NCBI GenBank assembly: GCA_040702975.1
Contig: CP159990.1
Coordinates: forward strand, 1,860,001 to 1,924,000
Length of the DNA stretch: 64,000 bases
From: Roseburia hominis
GTDB taxonomy: Bacteria > Bacillota > Clostridia > Lachnospirales > Lachnospiraceae
Direction of reading: 5' to 3'
Part shown: positions 45,029 to 54,582 of the stretch, in pieces
Position numbering within the stretch: position 1 is the first letter of the stretch
Layout: every line of letters begins with the position of its first letter
Notes under the pieces: model-generated
Seen by the model: only the letters and a program-made list of their open reading frames with translations
Databases searched by the model: none
Told to the model about the DNA's origin: nothing
Position numbers and translations under genes: made by a program

Positions 45029-45952
45029 ATGGCAGGAATGATTATTTTAGCAGTCGTAGTAGTAATTGCATTGGTTCTTTTGATTTCTTGTATCAAGATC
45101 GTACCCCAGGCTAAGGCACTGGTGGTGGAAAGACTGGGCGCGTATCAGGCGACCTGGAGCGTAGGTCTTCATTTTAAGATACCGATCATCGAGCGTGTAG
45201 CAAGAAGAGTGGACTTAAAGGAACAGGTCGTGGATTTCGCACCGCAGCCGGTGATCACAAAGGATAACGTAACGATGCGGATCGACACAGTCGTATTCTA
45301 TCAGATTACAGACCCGAAGCTGTTCTGTTATGGTGTTGCGAATCCGATCATGGCGATTGAGAACCTGACCGCGACCACGCTACGTAATATCATCGGTGAT
45401 CTGGAACTTGACCAGACCCTGACTTCAAGAGAGACGATCAATACGAAGATGCGCGCTTCCCTTGATGTGGCGACAGACCCGTGGGGAATCAAGGTAAACC
45501 GTGTGGAACTTAAGAACATTATCCCGCCGGCAGCAATCCAGGATGCGATGGAGAAACAGATGAAGGCAGAGCGTGAACGTCGTGAGGCGATTCTGAGAGC
45601 GGAAGGTGAGAAGAAATCCACCGTCCTTGTGGCAGAAGGTGAGAAGGAATCTGTGATCCTTAAGGCGGAGGCTGAGAAGCAGGCGGCGATCCTGCAGGCT
45701 GAGGCGGAAAAAGAGAAGAGGATCAGGGAGGCCGAAGGTGAGGCTGAGGCAATCCTGAAAGTGCAGCAGGCGAATGCAGACGGTATCCGGTTCCTGCGTG
45801 AGGCTGGTGCAGATGAAGCAGTTCTTAAAATCAAGAGTCTGGAAGCATTTGAAAAAGCGGCGGACGGCAAGGCGACCAAGATCATCATCCCGTCTGAGAT
45901 CCAGGGGCTTGCAGGGCTTGCAAAAAGCGTGAAGGAGATCATGGCTGAATAA
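45029..45952 (+). CDS. SPFH/Band 7 (stomatin/QmcA-like) membrane protein
   Basis: 307 residues. An N-terminal membrane helix (about 3-22) is followed by the SPFH domain (VPQAKALVVERLGAYQATW, then IIGDLELDQTLTSRE) and a long coiled coil (about 170-255) of Glu/Ala/Lys heptads typical of stomatin oligomers. It probably forms large membrane assemblies with the NfeD partner to organise membrane proteins or quality control. Confidence 0.93.
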   Translation: MAGMIILAVVVVIALVLLISCIKIVPQAKALVVERLGAYQATWSVGLHFKIPIIERVARRVDLKEQVVDFAPQPVITKDNVTMRIDTVVFYQITDPKLFCYGVANPIMAIENLTATTLRNIIGDLELDQTLTSRETINTKMRASLDVATDPWGIKVNRVELKNIIPPAAIQDAMEKQMKAERERREAILRAEGEKKSTVLVAEGEKESVILKAEAEKQAAILQAEAEKEKRIREAEGEAEAILKVQQANADGIRFLREAGADEAVLKIKSLEAFEKAADGKATKIIIPSEIQGLAGLAKSVKEIMAE

Positions 45953-45993
45953 AGCGAGTGAAATAGAATAGTGAGTGGAAAGGAGGGGCAGCG

Positions 45994-46716
45994 ATGACAC
46001 ACGTATTGATTCTTGAGGATGACAGGACGTCCCTTGAAGCTCTGACGAGGATTCTGACGGATTATTCTTCGGATATCTGCGTACATGCGGCCGCCTCCTA
46101 CCAGGAAGCAAAAGACCTGTTGGATGGCGACGTCCGATATGGTCTTTTTCTGCTGGATGTGAATTTAAGCGGGGATAACAGGGAAGATATCGGGGGAATC
46201 ATTTTCGCGAGAGAAGTAAGAGAGCATTTCCCCTACACCTTCACTCCGATCGTCATGGTAACGGCAGTGGGAGAGATGGAGATGCAGGCGTACAGAGAAC
46301 TGCATTGTTATTTGTATATCATGAAGCCTTACCGGCGGGAGCAGGTGGAGGAGGTCGTGAAAAAGGTGCTGGACAAAGAACAGCAGGAGAAGCCGCCGGA
46401 GGTGGTGGTGAAAAAGGACGGGATCAATTATCAGGTCAAATGTGACGATATCCTGTACATCGAAGCGGTTCCCCGTGGGATATGTATCCACATGAAGTCG
46501 GAAAACTGGAATGTGCCTTATGTTACGCTGAAGCAGATGATGCTGAGGCTGCCGAAGGAAATGTTCGTGCAGTGTCATCGCATGTTCGCCGTGAACAGGC
46601 GGGAAGTGGAATATTATGATCTGGTGAACCGGATCGTGAAGCTGAAGCATTGTACGGATACCGTGGAGATCGGCGTGACCTATAAGGCTGAGATAGGGAG
46701 GATCATAAGTGGTTGA
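45994..46716 (+). CDS. LytTR-family response regulator
   Basis: 240 residues. An N-terminal receiver (phospho-acceptor Asp55 in LLDVNLSG, signalling residues in VMVTAVGE, Lys in MKPY) and a C-terminal LytTR DNA-binding domain (about 145-240; DDILYIEAVPRGICIHM, then QCHRMFAVNRREVEYYD). AGGAGG precedes the ATG. It overlaps the kinase gene by 8 bp. Such AgrA/ComE-like regulators often serve peptide signalling, but no signal peptide gene is seen here. Confidence 0.92.
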   Translation: MTHVLILEDDRTSLEALTRILTDYSSDICVHAAASYQEAKDLLDGDVRYGLFLLDVNLSGDNREDIGGIIFAREVREHFPYTFTPIVMVTAVGEMEMQAYRELHCYLYIMKPYRREQVEEVVKKVLDKEQQEKPPEVVVKKDGINYQVKCDDILYIEAVPRGICIHMKSENWNVPYVTLKQMMLRLPKEMFVQCHRMFAVNRREVEYYDLVNRIVKLKHCTDTVEIGVTYKAEIGRIISG

Positions 46717-47560
46717 TTGGGTGAGAAAGTTTTTATACCGTATCTTTTGTGTGATCGCACTTTTGGTATCTGTTTATCTGGTCGTGGATTTTCTTGTGAG
46801 CGGTACCTTTGATTACCGGGTGTTCGTCATGTTCCTTCTGATGGTTGTCGTGATCATCTGGGGGATTGTGGACTGGCGCAAAAATTATATCCTGATGCAG
46901 CAAAAGGAAACAGAGCTTAAGATGTATCAGCTTTACATTCACCCGCTGGAAGAACTGGTGAAGGAGATACGGGCAAAACAGCATGAATTTGATAATCACA
47001 TGAACGCCATTTTGAATATGCATCTGACGGTAGACACCTATGAGGAGCTGGTGGCCTGCCAGGCGGCGTACATCACCGAGGCGGCAAAGGATGACGACAG
47101 CAGGCAGTATCTGCCGCTTCTTAAGATTAGCGATAAGGTTCTTGCGGGATTTCTTTACAGCAAGATCGTCCGGTCTCCTTCCTATATCAGGACCGAGGTG
47201 GAGGTAAAGAATCTGGAGATCATCTCGGGAATTTCCGAGCATCATCTGATCGAGATCGTGGGAGCGCTTGTGGATAATGCATATGAGGCGTGTACCGAGG
47301 AACTGAACCGGGTGATCATGGAAATCGATTCGGAAAATGACAGGCTGATCTTTGTGATCAAGAATCGTATGCGGAATGTAAAGCTGGAGGATATCGGGCG
47401 TTTTTTCCAGCGAGGGTATTCCACCAAAGCAGGGGATGGCTCCAGAGGTCTGGGGCTTTACCGGGCCAGACAGCTTGCAGAACGATACGGCGGTGAGATC
47501 ACGGTCAGTACAGATTATATAGACAGCAGGAATTATATCTGTTTTAAGATAGTTGTATAG
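46709..47560 (+). CDS. GHKL-domain sensor histidine kinase
   Basis: 283 residues from a GTG with GGGAGG 8 nt upstream. Only two N-terminal membrane helices (about 7-28 and 33-52), unlike the six or seven of AgrC. The phospho-acceptor is His92 in KQHEFDNHMNAI, and the ATPase domain has VGALVDNAYEAC (N box) and GSRGLGLYRAR (G box). It would phosphorylate the LytTR partner. The short sensor suggests it reads a membrane or cytoplasmic state, possibly through neighbouring membrane proteins. Confidence 0.9.
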   Translation: MVDWVRKFLYRIFCVIALLVSVYLVVDFLVSGTFDYRVFVMFLLMVVVIIWGIVDWRKNYILMQQKETELKMYQLYIHPLEELVKEIRAKQHEFDNHMNAILNMHLTVDTYEELVACQAAYITEAAKDDDSRQYLPLLKISDKVLAGFLYSKIVRSPSYIRTEVEVKNLEIISGISEHHLIEIVGALVDNAYEACTEELNRVIMEIDSENDRLIFVIKNRMRNVKLEDIGRFFQRGYSTKAGDGSRGLGLYRARQLAERYGGEITVSTDYIDSRNYICFKIVV

Positions 47561-47594
47561 GTTTAAGGTACTAAGAAGAGGGAGGTTAGTGTGT

Positions 47595-48743
47595 ATGCGG
47601 AGACGATGTTCACTTTGCGGAGGCAAATTAAATGGAACCGTCTGCACGGAATGTGGGCTTGACAATTCCAAGAGCGATGACAATTATGTCACTGGGAAGA
47701 GCCATGGAGATGAGATGGGTCTTACGCATGTTCATACGGAAAATGAAGATCCGTTTTCCGGAAAGACGATGACGTATCAGCAGCAGGAGCAGCTAAAGGC
47801 GGCGATTCGGCAGAGAAGGAAGCCGGAGAACAGGAAAGCGGCGGATAAAGAGGCCAGAAAGAATGTATATCGGGCGGTATCTACCAGCATGCCGAAGAAA
47901 AAAGGAAAAATATGGATTGGAGTTATCATTGGAATTATCATCGCGCTGATAGCGTCCATACCGGATCTGATTGAATTTGCGGAGGAGGCTTTTGGCCCGG
48001 GCTTTTTAGGGTTCGGCGTGGAAGAAGGTACCGAAGCAGTTGACTGGGATGAGGATCCGGCGGCGATGATGGATTACGATCCATATTATTGGGTGGACGA
48101 GGAACTGCCCGAGGAGGGGGAGGCGTATGAGGTCACTCTGGGACCGGGAACTTATAAGGGCGGCGTACACATTCCGGTGGGCCAGTATTATCTGGAATAC
48201 ATAGAGGGTCAGGGATTTCTTACTATGGACGATAGCGACCGTAGCATTTATTTATTTGGTTCTTTTGGATATGAGGATTCGGAGGGTGTTGAACCGGCGG
48301 ACGATTTTCGCGTCTATGAAGGCGGATTGGTCAAAATCGACGGGACCTTAACGATATGCCTCCGGTCGGAAAACGCACAGATGGATTTGAATTATCTGGA
48401 AAACCCCAATACGGAGTCCTTCACACTTTCGGAGAGTTTTGTAGCAGGCGAAGACATTCCGGCAGGGGTATACGATTTAACACTTTTAGAAGGAAAAGGT
48501 TCCGTGGGGTATAAGATTATGATAGATGAAGCAACGGATTATTATAACTATGAGGATATTGATTTTATGGCAGAAGGCGCGAAGGAGTATAAAAATGTTG
48601 TCCTTCCGGAAGGCTTGGAGGTTGAGATTTACGGTACCGTAAAGATATTGTTCACCCCCAGCCAGGTCATCGAATCGGAAGATTACTGGAGTTTCTATCC
48701 GGTTATTGAAGCCTCCTCACCCTATCCGTTATTAGCATTCTAG
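47595..48743 (+). CDS. Zinc-ribbon membrane protein of unknown function
   Basis: 382 residues from the ATG with GGGAGGT upstream; the longer TTG frame overlapping the kinase is less likely. A zinc ribbon (CSLCG, then CTECG) at residues 4-24, a basic linker, one membrane helix (about 108-128) and a long acidic outer region (about 150-380) with two similar beta-rich halves (GTYKGGVHIPVGQYYLE; FVAGEDIPAGVYDLTL) follow. The halves resemble DUF-type domains of clostridial surface proteins. It lies 34 bp after the kinase, so it may be its target or a sensory partner. Confidence 0.75.
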   Translation: MRRRCSLCGGKLNGTVCTECGLDNSKSDDNYVTGKSHGDEMGLTHVHTENEDPFSGKTMTYQQQEQLKAAIRQRRKPENRKAADKEARKNVYRAVSTSMPKKKGKIWIGVIIGIIIALIASIPDLIEFAEEAFGPGFLGFGVEEGTEAVDWDEDPAAMMDYDPYYWVDEELPEEGEAYEVTLGPGTYKGGVHIPVGQYYLEYIEGQGFLTMDDSDRSIYLFGSFGYEDSEGVEPADDFRVYEGGLVKIDGTLTICLRSENAQMDLNYLENPNTESFTLSESFVAGEDIPAGVYDLTLLEGKGSVGYKIMIDEATDYYNYEDIDFMAEGAKEYKNVVLPEGLEVEIYGTVKILFTPSQVIESEDYWSFYPVIEASSPYPLLAF

Positions 48744-49252
48744 AGTAGTTCAGACATAAGCCAGGCGTAGATCGCCTGGTTCTTTTTCTGCCAGTTGGTC
48801 ATGATGGATTTGGCCTCGTTCTCACTGGGGACCGAGAGAGTCAGATCGATCAGCGGTTCCTGATTCTCCAGTACCTGGCAGCGCACCGAGTATTCCCGCG
48901 CGGTATTGCGGTAATAGTCGGCTTTTACGGATACTTCATTCTTCAGATCATACTGTTTCTCCTTCAGGAAGGTGTCGATGTCCTCCTGAATGGATTTGGA
49001 GATCTTATTTTTAAAGAAATGGATGGACTGGGCGCCGTCCTCGGTCAGGTGGTAGAGGGTACGGTTATGAGTGACCTCCTCCCGCAGAAGCTCCGATTCA
49101 GTCAGCTCCGAAAGTGCCTGCTGCAGCTTGAAATAAGAGGTATAGCCCTTGTCCAGTATGAATTCTGATATCTGGGAATTGGTCATGGGAAAATCGACCT
49201 TGTCCAGCATATACAAAATGATCAGTTTATAAAGTGTGAATGTCTCTGACAT
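48740..49252 (-). CDS. DUF4364 family winged-helix protein
   Basis: 170 residues starting MSETFTLYKLIILYMLDKVD after a GGAGG site; the frame extends 63 codons further upstream but that part is antisense-like. DUF4364 is a Lachnospiraceae/Clostridia family with an N-terminal winged-helix region (TNSQISEFILDKGYTSYFKL) and an alpha-beta C-terminus, thought to be regulatory. Its first 26 bp overlap the end of the radical SAM gene, indicating coupling. Confidence 0.85.
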   Translation of the reverse strand: MSETFTLYKLIILYMLDKVDFPMTNSQISEFILDKGYTSYFKLQQALSELTESELLREEVTHNRTLYHLTEDGAQSIHFFKNKISKSIQEDIDTFLKEKQYDLKNEVSVKADYYRNTAREYSVRCQVLENQEPLIDLTLSVPSENEAKSIMTNWQKKNQAIYAWLMSELL

Positions 49253-50186
49253 AATTTCCTCCGTAATCCTTTCCTTGCCATATATCATGGATCTTAAAAT
49301 AATGCTGCATGGAACCAAGGACCAGCCGCTTTTGCCCCGTCCAAAGGGGTGCAAGAAGCAGGGGCTTTGGTCCGTCCCCGGTAAGCCGGTGAATGACGAT
49401 GTCGGGGCGCAGGCCACAGATGCATTTCCCCAAAACCTCAAAATATTCCTCCATGGATGGGACGAAAAATGGCCGCATCTGGTAGTAATCTGCCAGGTCG
49501 GTTCCCCTTAGTATATGAAGAAGCTGCAATTTAATTCCCTGGATCGGTAATTGATTCAGGTGGTGGATTGTCTCCAGCATCTGGGCGCAGGTCTCACCCG
49601 GAAGGAATAAAATGACATGGGTGATGACGGAAATTCCGCGCGCGGTAAGCTCTTTTACAGCCTGGTCAAATACCGGAAGTTCATAACCCCGGCGGATAAA
49701 CGCCGCGCTTTCGGGGTGGATCGTCTGTAGTCCCAGCTCAATCCAGACCGGTTTGATTTGGTTTAACTCTTCCAGCAGGTCCAGAATCTCGGGACTTAAG
49801 CAGTCGGGCCGGGTGGCGATGGATAAAATGCGAACCTCCGGAAGATGAATGGCCTCCTCAAATAACGCCCGCAGCCGCAGGACAGGCGCATAGGTGTTGG
49901 TGTACGCCTGAAAATAAGCGATATAGCCGGTACCGGTATGCTTCCTTCCCACGAGCTTTTTCCCCTCCTCGAATTGTCTGGTCACAGAGAGGGCAGGGGA
50001 GGCTCGAAAATCGCCGGAGCCACCCGCACTGCAGAAGATGCAGCCGCGGGTATCCAGCGTGCCGTCCCGGTTCGGGCAGGTGCAGCCGCCATTTAGGGAG
50101 ACTTTATATAATTTTTCTCCGTAGGTCCTGCGGAGATAATAATCCAGCGAATAGTAGCGTTTTTCGCCCCAGCGCATCGGTTCCAT
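49227..50186 (-). CDS. TIGR01212-family radical SAM protein
   Basis: 319 residues. The cluster cysteines lie in GCTCPNRDG and GCIFCSAGG near residues 35-53, in the Elp3-like order of the YhcC/TIGR01212 family, followed by a radical SAM barrel (GYIAYFQAYTNTYA, ATRPDCLS, ELGLQTIH). It is related to Elp3 but lacks an acetyltransferase domain; the reaction is not established. It starts 1 bp after the malic enzyme stop. Confidence 0.92.
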   Translation of the reverse strand: MEPMRWGEKRYYSLDYYLRRTYGEKLYKVSLNGGCTCPNRDGTLDTRGCIFCSAGGSGDFRASPALSVTRQFEEGKKLVGRKHTGTGYIAYFQAYTNTYAPVLRLRALFEEAIHLPEVRILSIATRPDCLSPEILDLLEELNQIKPVWIELGLQTIHPESAAFIRRGYELPVFDQAVKELTARGISVITHVILFLPGETCAQMLETIHHLNQLPIQGIKLQLLHILRGTDLADYYQMRPFFVPSMEEYFEVLGKCICGLRPDIVIHRLTGDGPKPLLLAPLWTGQKRLVLGSMQHYFKIHDIWQGKDYGGNYVRDIHTL

Positions 50187-50187
50187 C

Positions 50188-51336
50188 TTAAATCAGTGCC
50201 TTTACGGCAGCGCTTACCACATCGGCAACGCGCGGATCGAAGGCTTCGGGGAGAATGTTGTTCTCATTTAACTCTTCGTCGGGCACCAGTCCTGCGATCG
50301 CGCGGGCGCAAGCCAGCTTCATCTCCTCGGTGATCTGTGTGGCGCGTCCTTCAAGCGCTCCTTTGAAAATGCCGGGGAATGCGACTACATTGTTTACCTG
50401 GTTGGGGAAATCAGAGCGTCCGGTTCCCACGACCTTAGCGCCGGCTTCCTTGGCAAGATCCGGCATGATCTCCGGCACCGGGTTGGCCATGGCGAAGAGA
50501 ATGGCGTCTTGATTCATGGAAGAGACCATCTCCTTTGTCACGATATTCGGTGCGGAGACTCCGACAAAGATGTCCGCTCCGGCGAGGGCGTCCGCAAGCG
50601 TTCCCGTCTGGCCGGAAAGGTTGGTGACTTTCGCCATCTCTTTTTGCATCCAGTTCAGGTTCGGAGAGCTCTCGGAAATGATTCCGTTAATGTCGCACAT
50701 AGTAATATTCGGAAATCCGTAGGTGAGAAGGAGTTTGGTGATGGCAACGCCGGCACTTCCCGCGCCGTTCACGACTACCTTGCAGCCTTCCTTCTGCTTT
50801 CCGGTCACCTTAAGAGCGTTGATGATTCCCGCCAGCACCACGATGGCAGTACCATGCTGGTCGTCGTGGAATACGGGAATAGGAAGAAGCTCTTTTAAGC
50901 GGGCCTCAATCTCGAAACAGCGGGGAGCAGAGATATCCTCCAGGTTGATGCCGCCGAAGGCCGGGGCGATATTTACCACCGTCTTTATGATCTCTTCGGT
51001 ATCCTGTGTATCAAGGCAGATCGGCACGGCATTTACGCCGCCGAATTCCTTGAATAATACGGCTTTCCCCTCCATGACCGGCATGGCAGCGTGGGCACCG
51101 ATATTTCCAAGTCCCAGCACGGCGCTTCCATCGGATACGACCGCGATGGTGTTGGCCTTCATCGTGTAGGTGTAGGCGGCCTCTTTATCTTTGGCAATGA
51201 CCTTGCAGGGCTCAGCTACACCGGGAGTATAGGCGATCGCCAGGTCCTCGCGGGAATTCACATGGGCTTTCGCGACCGTCTCAATCTTCCCGTTCCACTC
51301 TTTATGCATCTCTAACGCTTTTTCGTATGTATCCAT
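50188..51336 (-). CDS. NAD(P)-dependent malic enzyme (oxaloacetate-decarboxylating)
   Basis: 382 residues, the short bacterial form. It oxidatively decarboxylates malate to pyruvate. Motifs: AIAYTPGVAEPCK, GSAVLGLGNIGAHAAMPVMEGK, FHDDQHGTAIV (metal Asp residues) and the Rossmann GAGSAGVAI. No phosphotransacetylase fusion is present. AGGAGG precedes the ATG. The transcript continues into the radical SAM and DUF4364 genes. Confidence 0.96.
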   Translation of the reverse strand: MDTYEKALEMHKEWNGKIETVAKAHVNSREDLAIAYTPGVAEPCKVIAKDKEAAYTYTMKANTIAVVSDGSAVLGLGNIGAHAAMPVMEGKAVLFKEFGGVNAVPICLDTQDTEEIIKTVVNIAPAFGGINLEDISAPRCFEIEARLKELLPIPVFHDDQHGTAIVVLAGIINALKVTGKQKEGCKVVVNGAGSAGVAITKLLLTYGFPNITMCDINGIISESSPNLNWMQKEMAKVTNLSGQTGTLADALAGADIFVGVSAPNIVTKEMVSSMNQDAILFAMANPVPEIMPDLAKEAGAKVVGTGRSDFPNQVNNVVAFPGIFKGALEGRATQITEEMKLACARAIAGLVPDEELNENNILPEAFDPRVADVVSAAVKALI

Positions 51337-51538
51337 AGCACTATATCCTCCTGATCTTCAAATAGAATCATTCTGATTAATTAAGATGTGATGATTCACT
51401 ATCCTCTATGATAACATTCCTTCGTGCGTAAATCAAATAAAAATACAGAGCATTTTTCGGCCCTTTTCAGCGAAATAAAAAATAATACTTTCTTTTTGCG
51501 TATAAATGGTGTATACTTATTGCATTCAAAATGATATT

Positions 51539-51568
51539 TAGTCAAATCAGACGATTTTCCCGTATAAT
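51539..51568 (+). promoter_or_regulatory. Probable rho promoter
   Basis: TAGTCA at 51539-51544 and TATAAT at 51563-51568 with an 18-bp spacer, 38 bp before the rho start. The long leader favours regulation but no structure was recognised. Confidence 0.5.
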
Positions 51569-51606
51569 ATAATTTGAATTGTTGCAGATGGCCAAGGAGG
51601 TAGAAT

Positions 51607-53085
51607 ATGACGAGAGAGAAATATGAATCATTGCCGCTTGCTACGCTGAAAGAGCTTGCAAAGGCACGTGGATTAAGAGGAATTTCCACATTAAAGAAGG
51701 CAGCGCTCATCGATGTGATGTTGAAAGAAGATGAAAAGGATGCGGCCAGGGAAGTAAAGGAAGAGATAAAAGCTGAGAAACAAGAGAAGGCGGAGCGGGC
51801 CGAGAAGGCGGAGCAAAGCAGCAGGACAGAGAATACCTCAAGGACAGAACGACAAGAAAGATGGGACCGCAGCGACAGGACAGAAGGCAGTGACAGAGAT
51901 GCGGGAGAAAGAAGCGAGAGAACGGCCGCAGCTAATCCGATGGACATCGAGCAGCTTGACAGCGGCCACACGGTAAACGGGATTCTGGAAGTGATGGGAG
52001 ACGGATTTGGATTTATCCGTTCCAAGAATTATCTGCCGGGCGATGAAGACGTCTATGTATCTCCGTCCCAGATCCGCAGGTTTGGTCTAAAGACGGGAGA
52101 CATTTTGACAGGAAATACCCGGATCAAGACGCAGCAGGAGAAGTTCAGCGCCCTCCTGTATTTGACGAAGATTAATGGCGTATCCCCGTCGGAGGCGGCG
52201 AAGAGGCGGAATTTTGAGGATATGACCCCGATTTTCCCAAATGAGCGGCTGCGGCTGGAGGCAGGCAGGACAAGCACGGCTATGCGTGTCATGGATCTCT
52301 TATCCCCGATTGGAAAGGGGCAGAGAGGTATGATCGTGTCCCCGCCGAAGGCAGGTAAGACGACGCTTCTTAAGCAGGTGGCGTTGTCCATGCGCAGGAA
52401 CAATCCGGAGATTCATCTGCTGATTCTTCTGATCGATGAGCGTCCGGAGGAGGTTACCGATATCAAGGAGGCGATCGAAGGTGAGAATGTGGAAGTGATC
52501 TACTCCACCTTTGACGAGCTGCCGGAGCATCATAAGCGGGTTTCCGAGATGGTGATCGAGCGGGCGAAGCGCCTTGTGGAACATAAAAAAGACGTGGTGA
52601 TCCTGCTTGATAGTATTACAAGGCTTGCGAGAGCCTATAACCTGGTGGTTCCGCCAAGCGGACGTACATTATCCGGTGGTCTTGACCCGGCGGCCCTCCA
52701 CATGCCGAAACGTTTCTTCGGTGCGGCGAGAAATATCCGGGAGGGCGGCAGCCTTACGATCCTCGCCACAGCTTTGGTGGATACGGGAAGCAAGATGGAC
52801 GATGTGATTTACGAGGAATTTAAGGGAACCGGTAATATGGAACTGGTTCTTGACCGTAAATTATCCGAAAAGAGGATATTCCCTGCTATCGATATCCCGA
52901 AATCCGGGACCAGAAGAGAGGATCTGCTTCTTACCAGAGAAGAGCAGGAGGCGGTGGATATCATGCGCCGTGCATTAAATGGCATGAAGTCCGATGAGGC
53001 CGTAGATAATATTCTGAATATGTTTGACAGAACCAAAAATAACTGGGAATTTGTCCAGATGGTCAAAAAAATGAAATTTATTTAG
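51607..53085 (+). CDS. rho: Transcription termination factor Rho
   Basis: 492 residues. Rho_N/SAP-like helix ([20 protein letters not shown]) at about 8-40, then a highly charged Glu/Arg/Ser insertion (about 45-115) typical of Clostridia, RNA-binding cold-shock fold ([17 protein letters not shown]), and the hexameric ATPase (Walker [23 protein letters not shown] R loop [12 protein letters not shown]). GGAGG lies before the ATG. Complete. Confidence 0.97.
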   Translation: MTREKYESLPLATLKELAKARGLRGISTLKKAALIDVMLKEDEKDAAREVKEEIKAEKQEKAERAEKAEQSSRTENTSRTERQERWDRSDRTEGSDRDAGERSERTAAANPMDIEQLDSGHTVNGILEVMGDGFGFIRSKNYLPGDEDVYVSPSQIRRFGLKTGDILTGNTRIKTQQEKFSALLYLTKINGVSPSEAAKRRNFEDMTPIFPNERLRLEAGRTSTAMRVMDLLSPIGKGQRGMIVSPPKAGKTTLLKQVALSMRRNNPEIHLLILLIDERPEEVTDIKEAIEGENVEVIYSTFDELPEHHKRVSEMVIERAKRLVEHKKDVVILLDSITRLARAYNLVVPPSGRTLSGGLDPAALHMPKRFFGAARNIREGGSLTILATALVDTGSKMDDVIYEEFKGTGNMELVLDRKLSEKRIFPAIDIPKSGTRREDLLLTREEQEAVDIMRRALNGMKSDEAVDNILNMFDRTKNNWEFVQMVKKMKFI

Positions 53086-53095
53086 CAGAAACAAC

Positions 53096-53124
53096 TTGCA
53101 ATATAAAGCAGGGTATGTTACAAT
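53096..53124 (+). promoter_or_regulatory. rpmE promoter
   Basis: TTGCAA (53096-53101), 17 bp, TACAAT (53119-53124), about 110 bp before the L31 start, leaving a leader of roughly 105 nt. Confidence 0.6.
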
Positions 53125-53234
53125 AAGAAAGCTGTTTAAAGATATTAGCCGCATAAAATATATCTTATTGCATATAGGTGCAGGGGATATCAGAAAGTAT
53201 GCGTAACACGAATAAAAAAGAAGAGGTGAAAATC

Positions 53235-53435
53235 ATGAAAGAAGGAATCCATCCAAATTATCATCAGGCAACTGTAACCTGCAACTGTGGCAACACATTC
53301 GTAACAGGCTCTACCAGCAAGGATATCCACGTAGAAATCTGTTCTAAATGTCATCCGTTCTATACAGGACAGCAGAAAGCAGCTCAGGCTCGTGGCCGTG
53401 TTGATAAGTTTAACAAGAAATACGGAATTCAATAA
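53235..53435 (+). CDS. rpmE: 50S ribosomal protein L31
   Basis: 66 residues from [11 protein letters not shown], the standard L31 N-terminus, preceded by AGAGGTG; the frame's earlier ATG adds 19 non-conserved residues. It is the zinc-binding (C+) form with CNCG and CSKCHPF. Such copies are repressed and replaced by zinc-free paralogues under zinc starvation in some bacteria. Confidence 0.97.
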   Translation: MKEGIHPNYHQATVTCNCGNTFVTGSTSKDIHVEICSKCHPFYTGQQKAAQARGRVDKFNKKYGIQ

Positions 53436-53447
53436 GAACGAATTCAT

Positions 53448-53483
53448 CAGGCTGGGGTTTTAAGGAATCTCAGCCTGTTTTTA
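53448..53483 (+). terminator. rpmE terminator
   Basis: CAGGCTG (53448-53454) pairs with CAGCCTG (53471-53477), followed by TTTTTA. Confidence 0.8.
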
Positions 53484-53484
53484 C

Positions 53485-53618
53485 TTGCCAAGCATACCTG
53501 AAATAAGGTCCGGTGGACCTTATTTTGGTTGTCAAGCATACCTAAGTGAACGTCCAGTGGACGTTCATCTCGGTTGCCAAGCATACCTAAGTGAACGTCC
53601 GGTGGACGTTCATCTCGG
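53485..53618 (+). repeat. Three tandem hairpin repeats with two stem types
   Basis: Forward units at 53485-53528 (44 bp), 53529-53573 and 53574-53618 (45 bp each). Unit 1 has the AATAAGGTCC/GGACCTTATT stem; units 2 and 3 have GAACGTCC/GGACGTTC with loops AGT and GGT. All begin TTGYCAAGCATACCT. This is the clearest array in the window and shows both stem variants side by side. Confidence 0.9.
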
Positions 53619-53645
53619 TTTATAAATGAGAAAATAAGGAGAGAT

Positions 53646-54581
53646 ATGAAATCATCGAATATAGGAGGTCAGGCAGTCATGGAGGGCGTCATGATGCGCA
53701 ACGGCAAGGATTATGCGGTGGCCGTGAGAAAGCCTGACGGTGAGATCGAGATCAAGAAAGACACTTATAGAAGTATTACGGGGAAATGGACGGCGCTGAC
53801 CCGGATCCCGTTCCTTCGGGGTGTGTTCAATTTTATAGATTCCATGGTTTTGGGAATGGGGACTTTGACCTGGTCGGCCAGCTTCTTTGAGGAAGAGGAG
53901 GCGCAGGAGATGACCGAGGAAGAGGAGAAAAAGGCAAAGAAACAAGAGAATATCATCATGGCATTTACCATGGTGCTGGCTTTTGCACTGGCGATCGGTA
54001 TTTTTATGGTGCTTCCGTATTTTGTTTCAGATCTGCTGAAAAAATGGATTCCCTTTTATTCGGTCAGATTGATACTGGAAGGGATTATCCGAATCGCGAT
54101 TTTTGTGGCCTATGTGGGCGGTATTTCCCTGATGAAGGACATCAGAAGGCTTTATATGTACCATGGAGCGGAGCATAAATGCATTAATTGCATTGAGCAT
54201 GGTCTGCCGCTTACGGTGGAGAATGTGAAGAAAAGTTCCAAGGAGCATAAGCGCTGTGGTACCAGTTTTATGTTGTTCGTCATGATTGTAGGAATCGTGC
54301 TTCTGTTCTTTGTGAGAGTGGATTCTGTGTTCATGCGGGTGGTGGTGCGGATTGCACTTTTGCCGGTGATTGCAGGTATTTCTTACGAGTTGATCAAGTG
54401 GGCGGGAAACAGCGACAGCCCGCTGGTATGCATCGTCAGCAAGCCGGGTCTGTGGCTCCAGGGGCTTACGACGAAAGAACCGGACAGGGATATGATAGAG
54501 GTCGGGATTGCTTCGGTGGAGGCGGTGTTCGACTGGAGAAAATATTTACATGACAATTTCGGATACGAGGACGGTTTGTAG
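53646..54581 (+). CDS. DUF1385 family membrane protein
   Basis: 311 residues. The N-terminal IGGQAVMEGVMMR is the family signature; four membrane helices occur near 100-125, 140-160, 215-235 and 240-260, with conserved YHGAEHKCINCIEHG. It is a conserved neighbour of rpmE and prmC in Clostridia with no established function. AAGGAGAG lies before the ATG. Confidence 0.92.
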   Translation: MKSSNIGGQAVMEGVMMRNGKDYAVAVRKPDGEIEIKKDTYRSITGKWTALTRIPFLRGVFNFIDSMVLGMGTLTWSASFFEEEEAQEMTEEEEKKAKKQENIIMAFTMVLAFALAIGIFMVLPYFVSDLLKKWIPFYSVRLILEGIIRIAIFVAYVGGISLMKDIRRLYMYHGAEHKCINCIEHGLPLTVENVKKSSKEHKRCGTSFMLFVMIVGIVLLFFVRVDSVFMRVVVRIALLPVIAGISYELIKWAGNSDSPLVCIVSKPGLWLQGLTTKEPDRDMIEVGIASVEAVFDWRKYLHDNFGYEDGL

Positions 54582-54582
54582 C

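Noticed and set aside
45328..46111. Long Ser/Ala- or Leu-rich antisense frames over the SPFH gene
   Set aside because: They mirror the coiled-coil Glu/Ala/Lys codons of the SPFH protein and are not genes.
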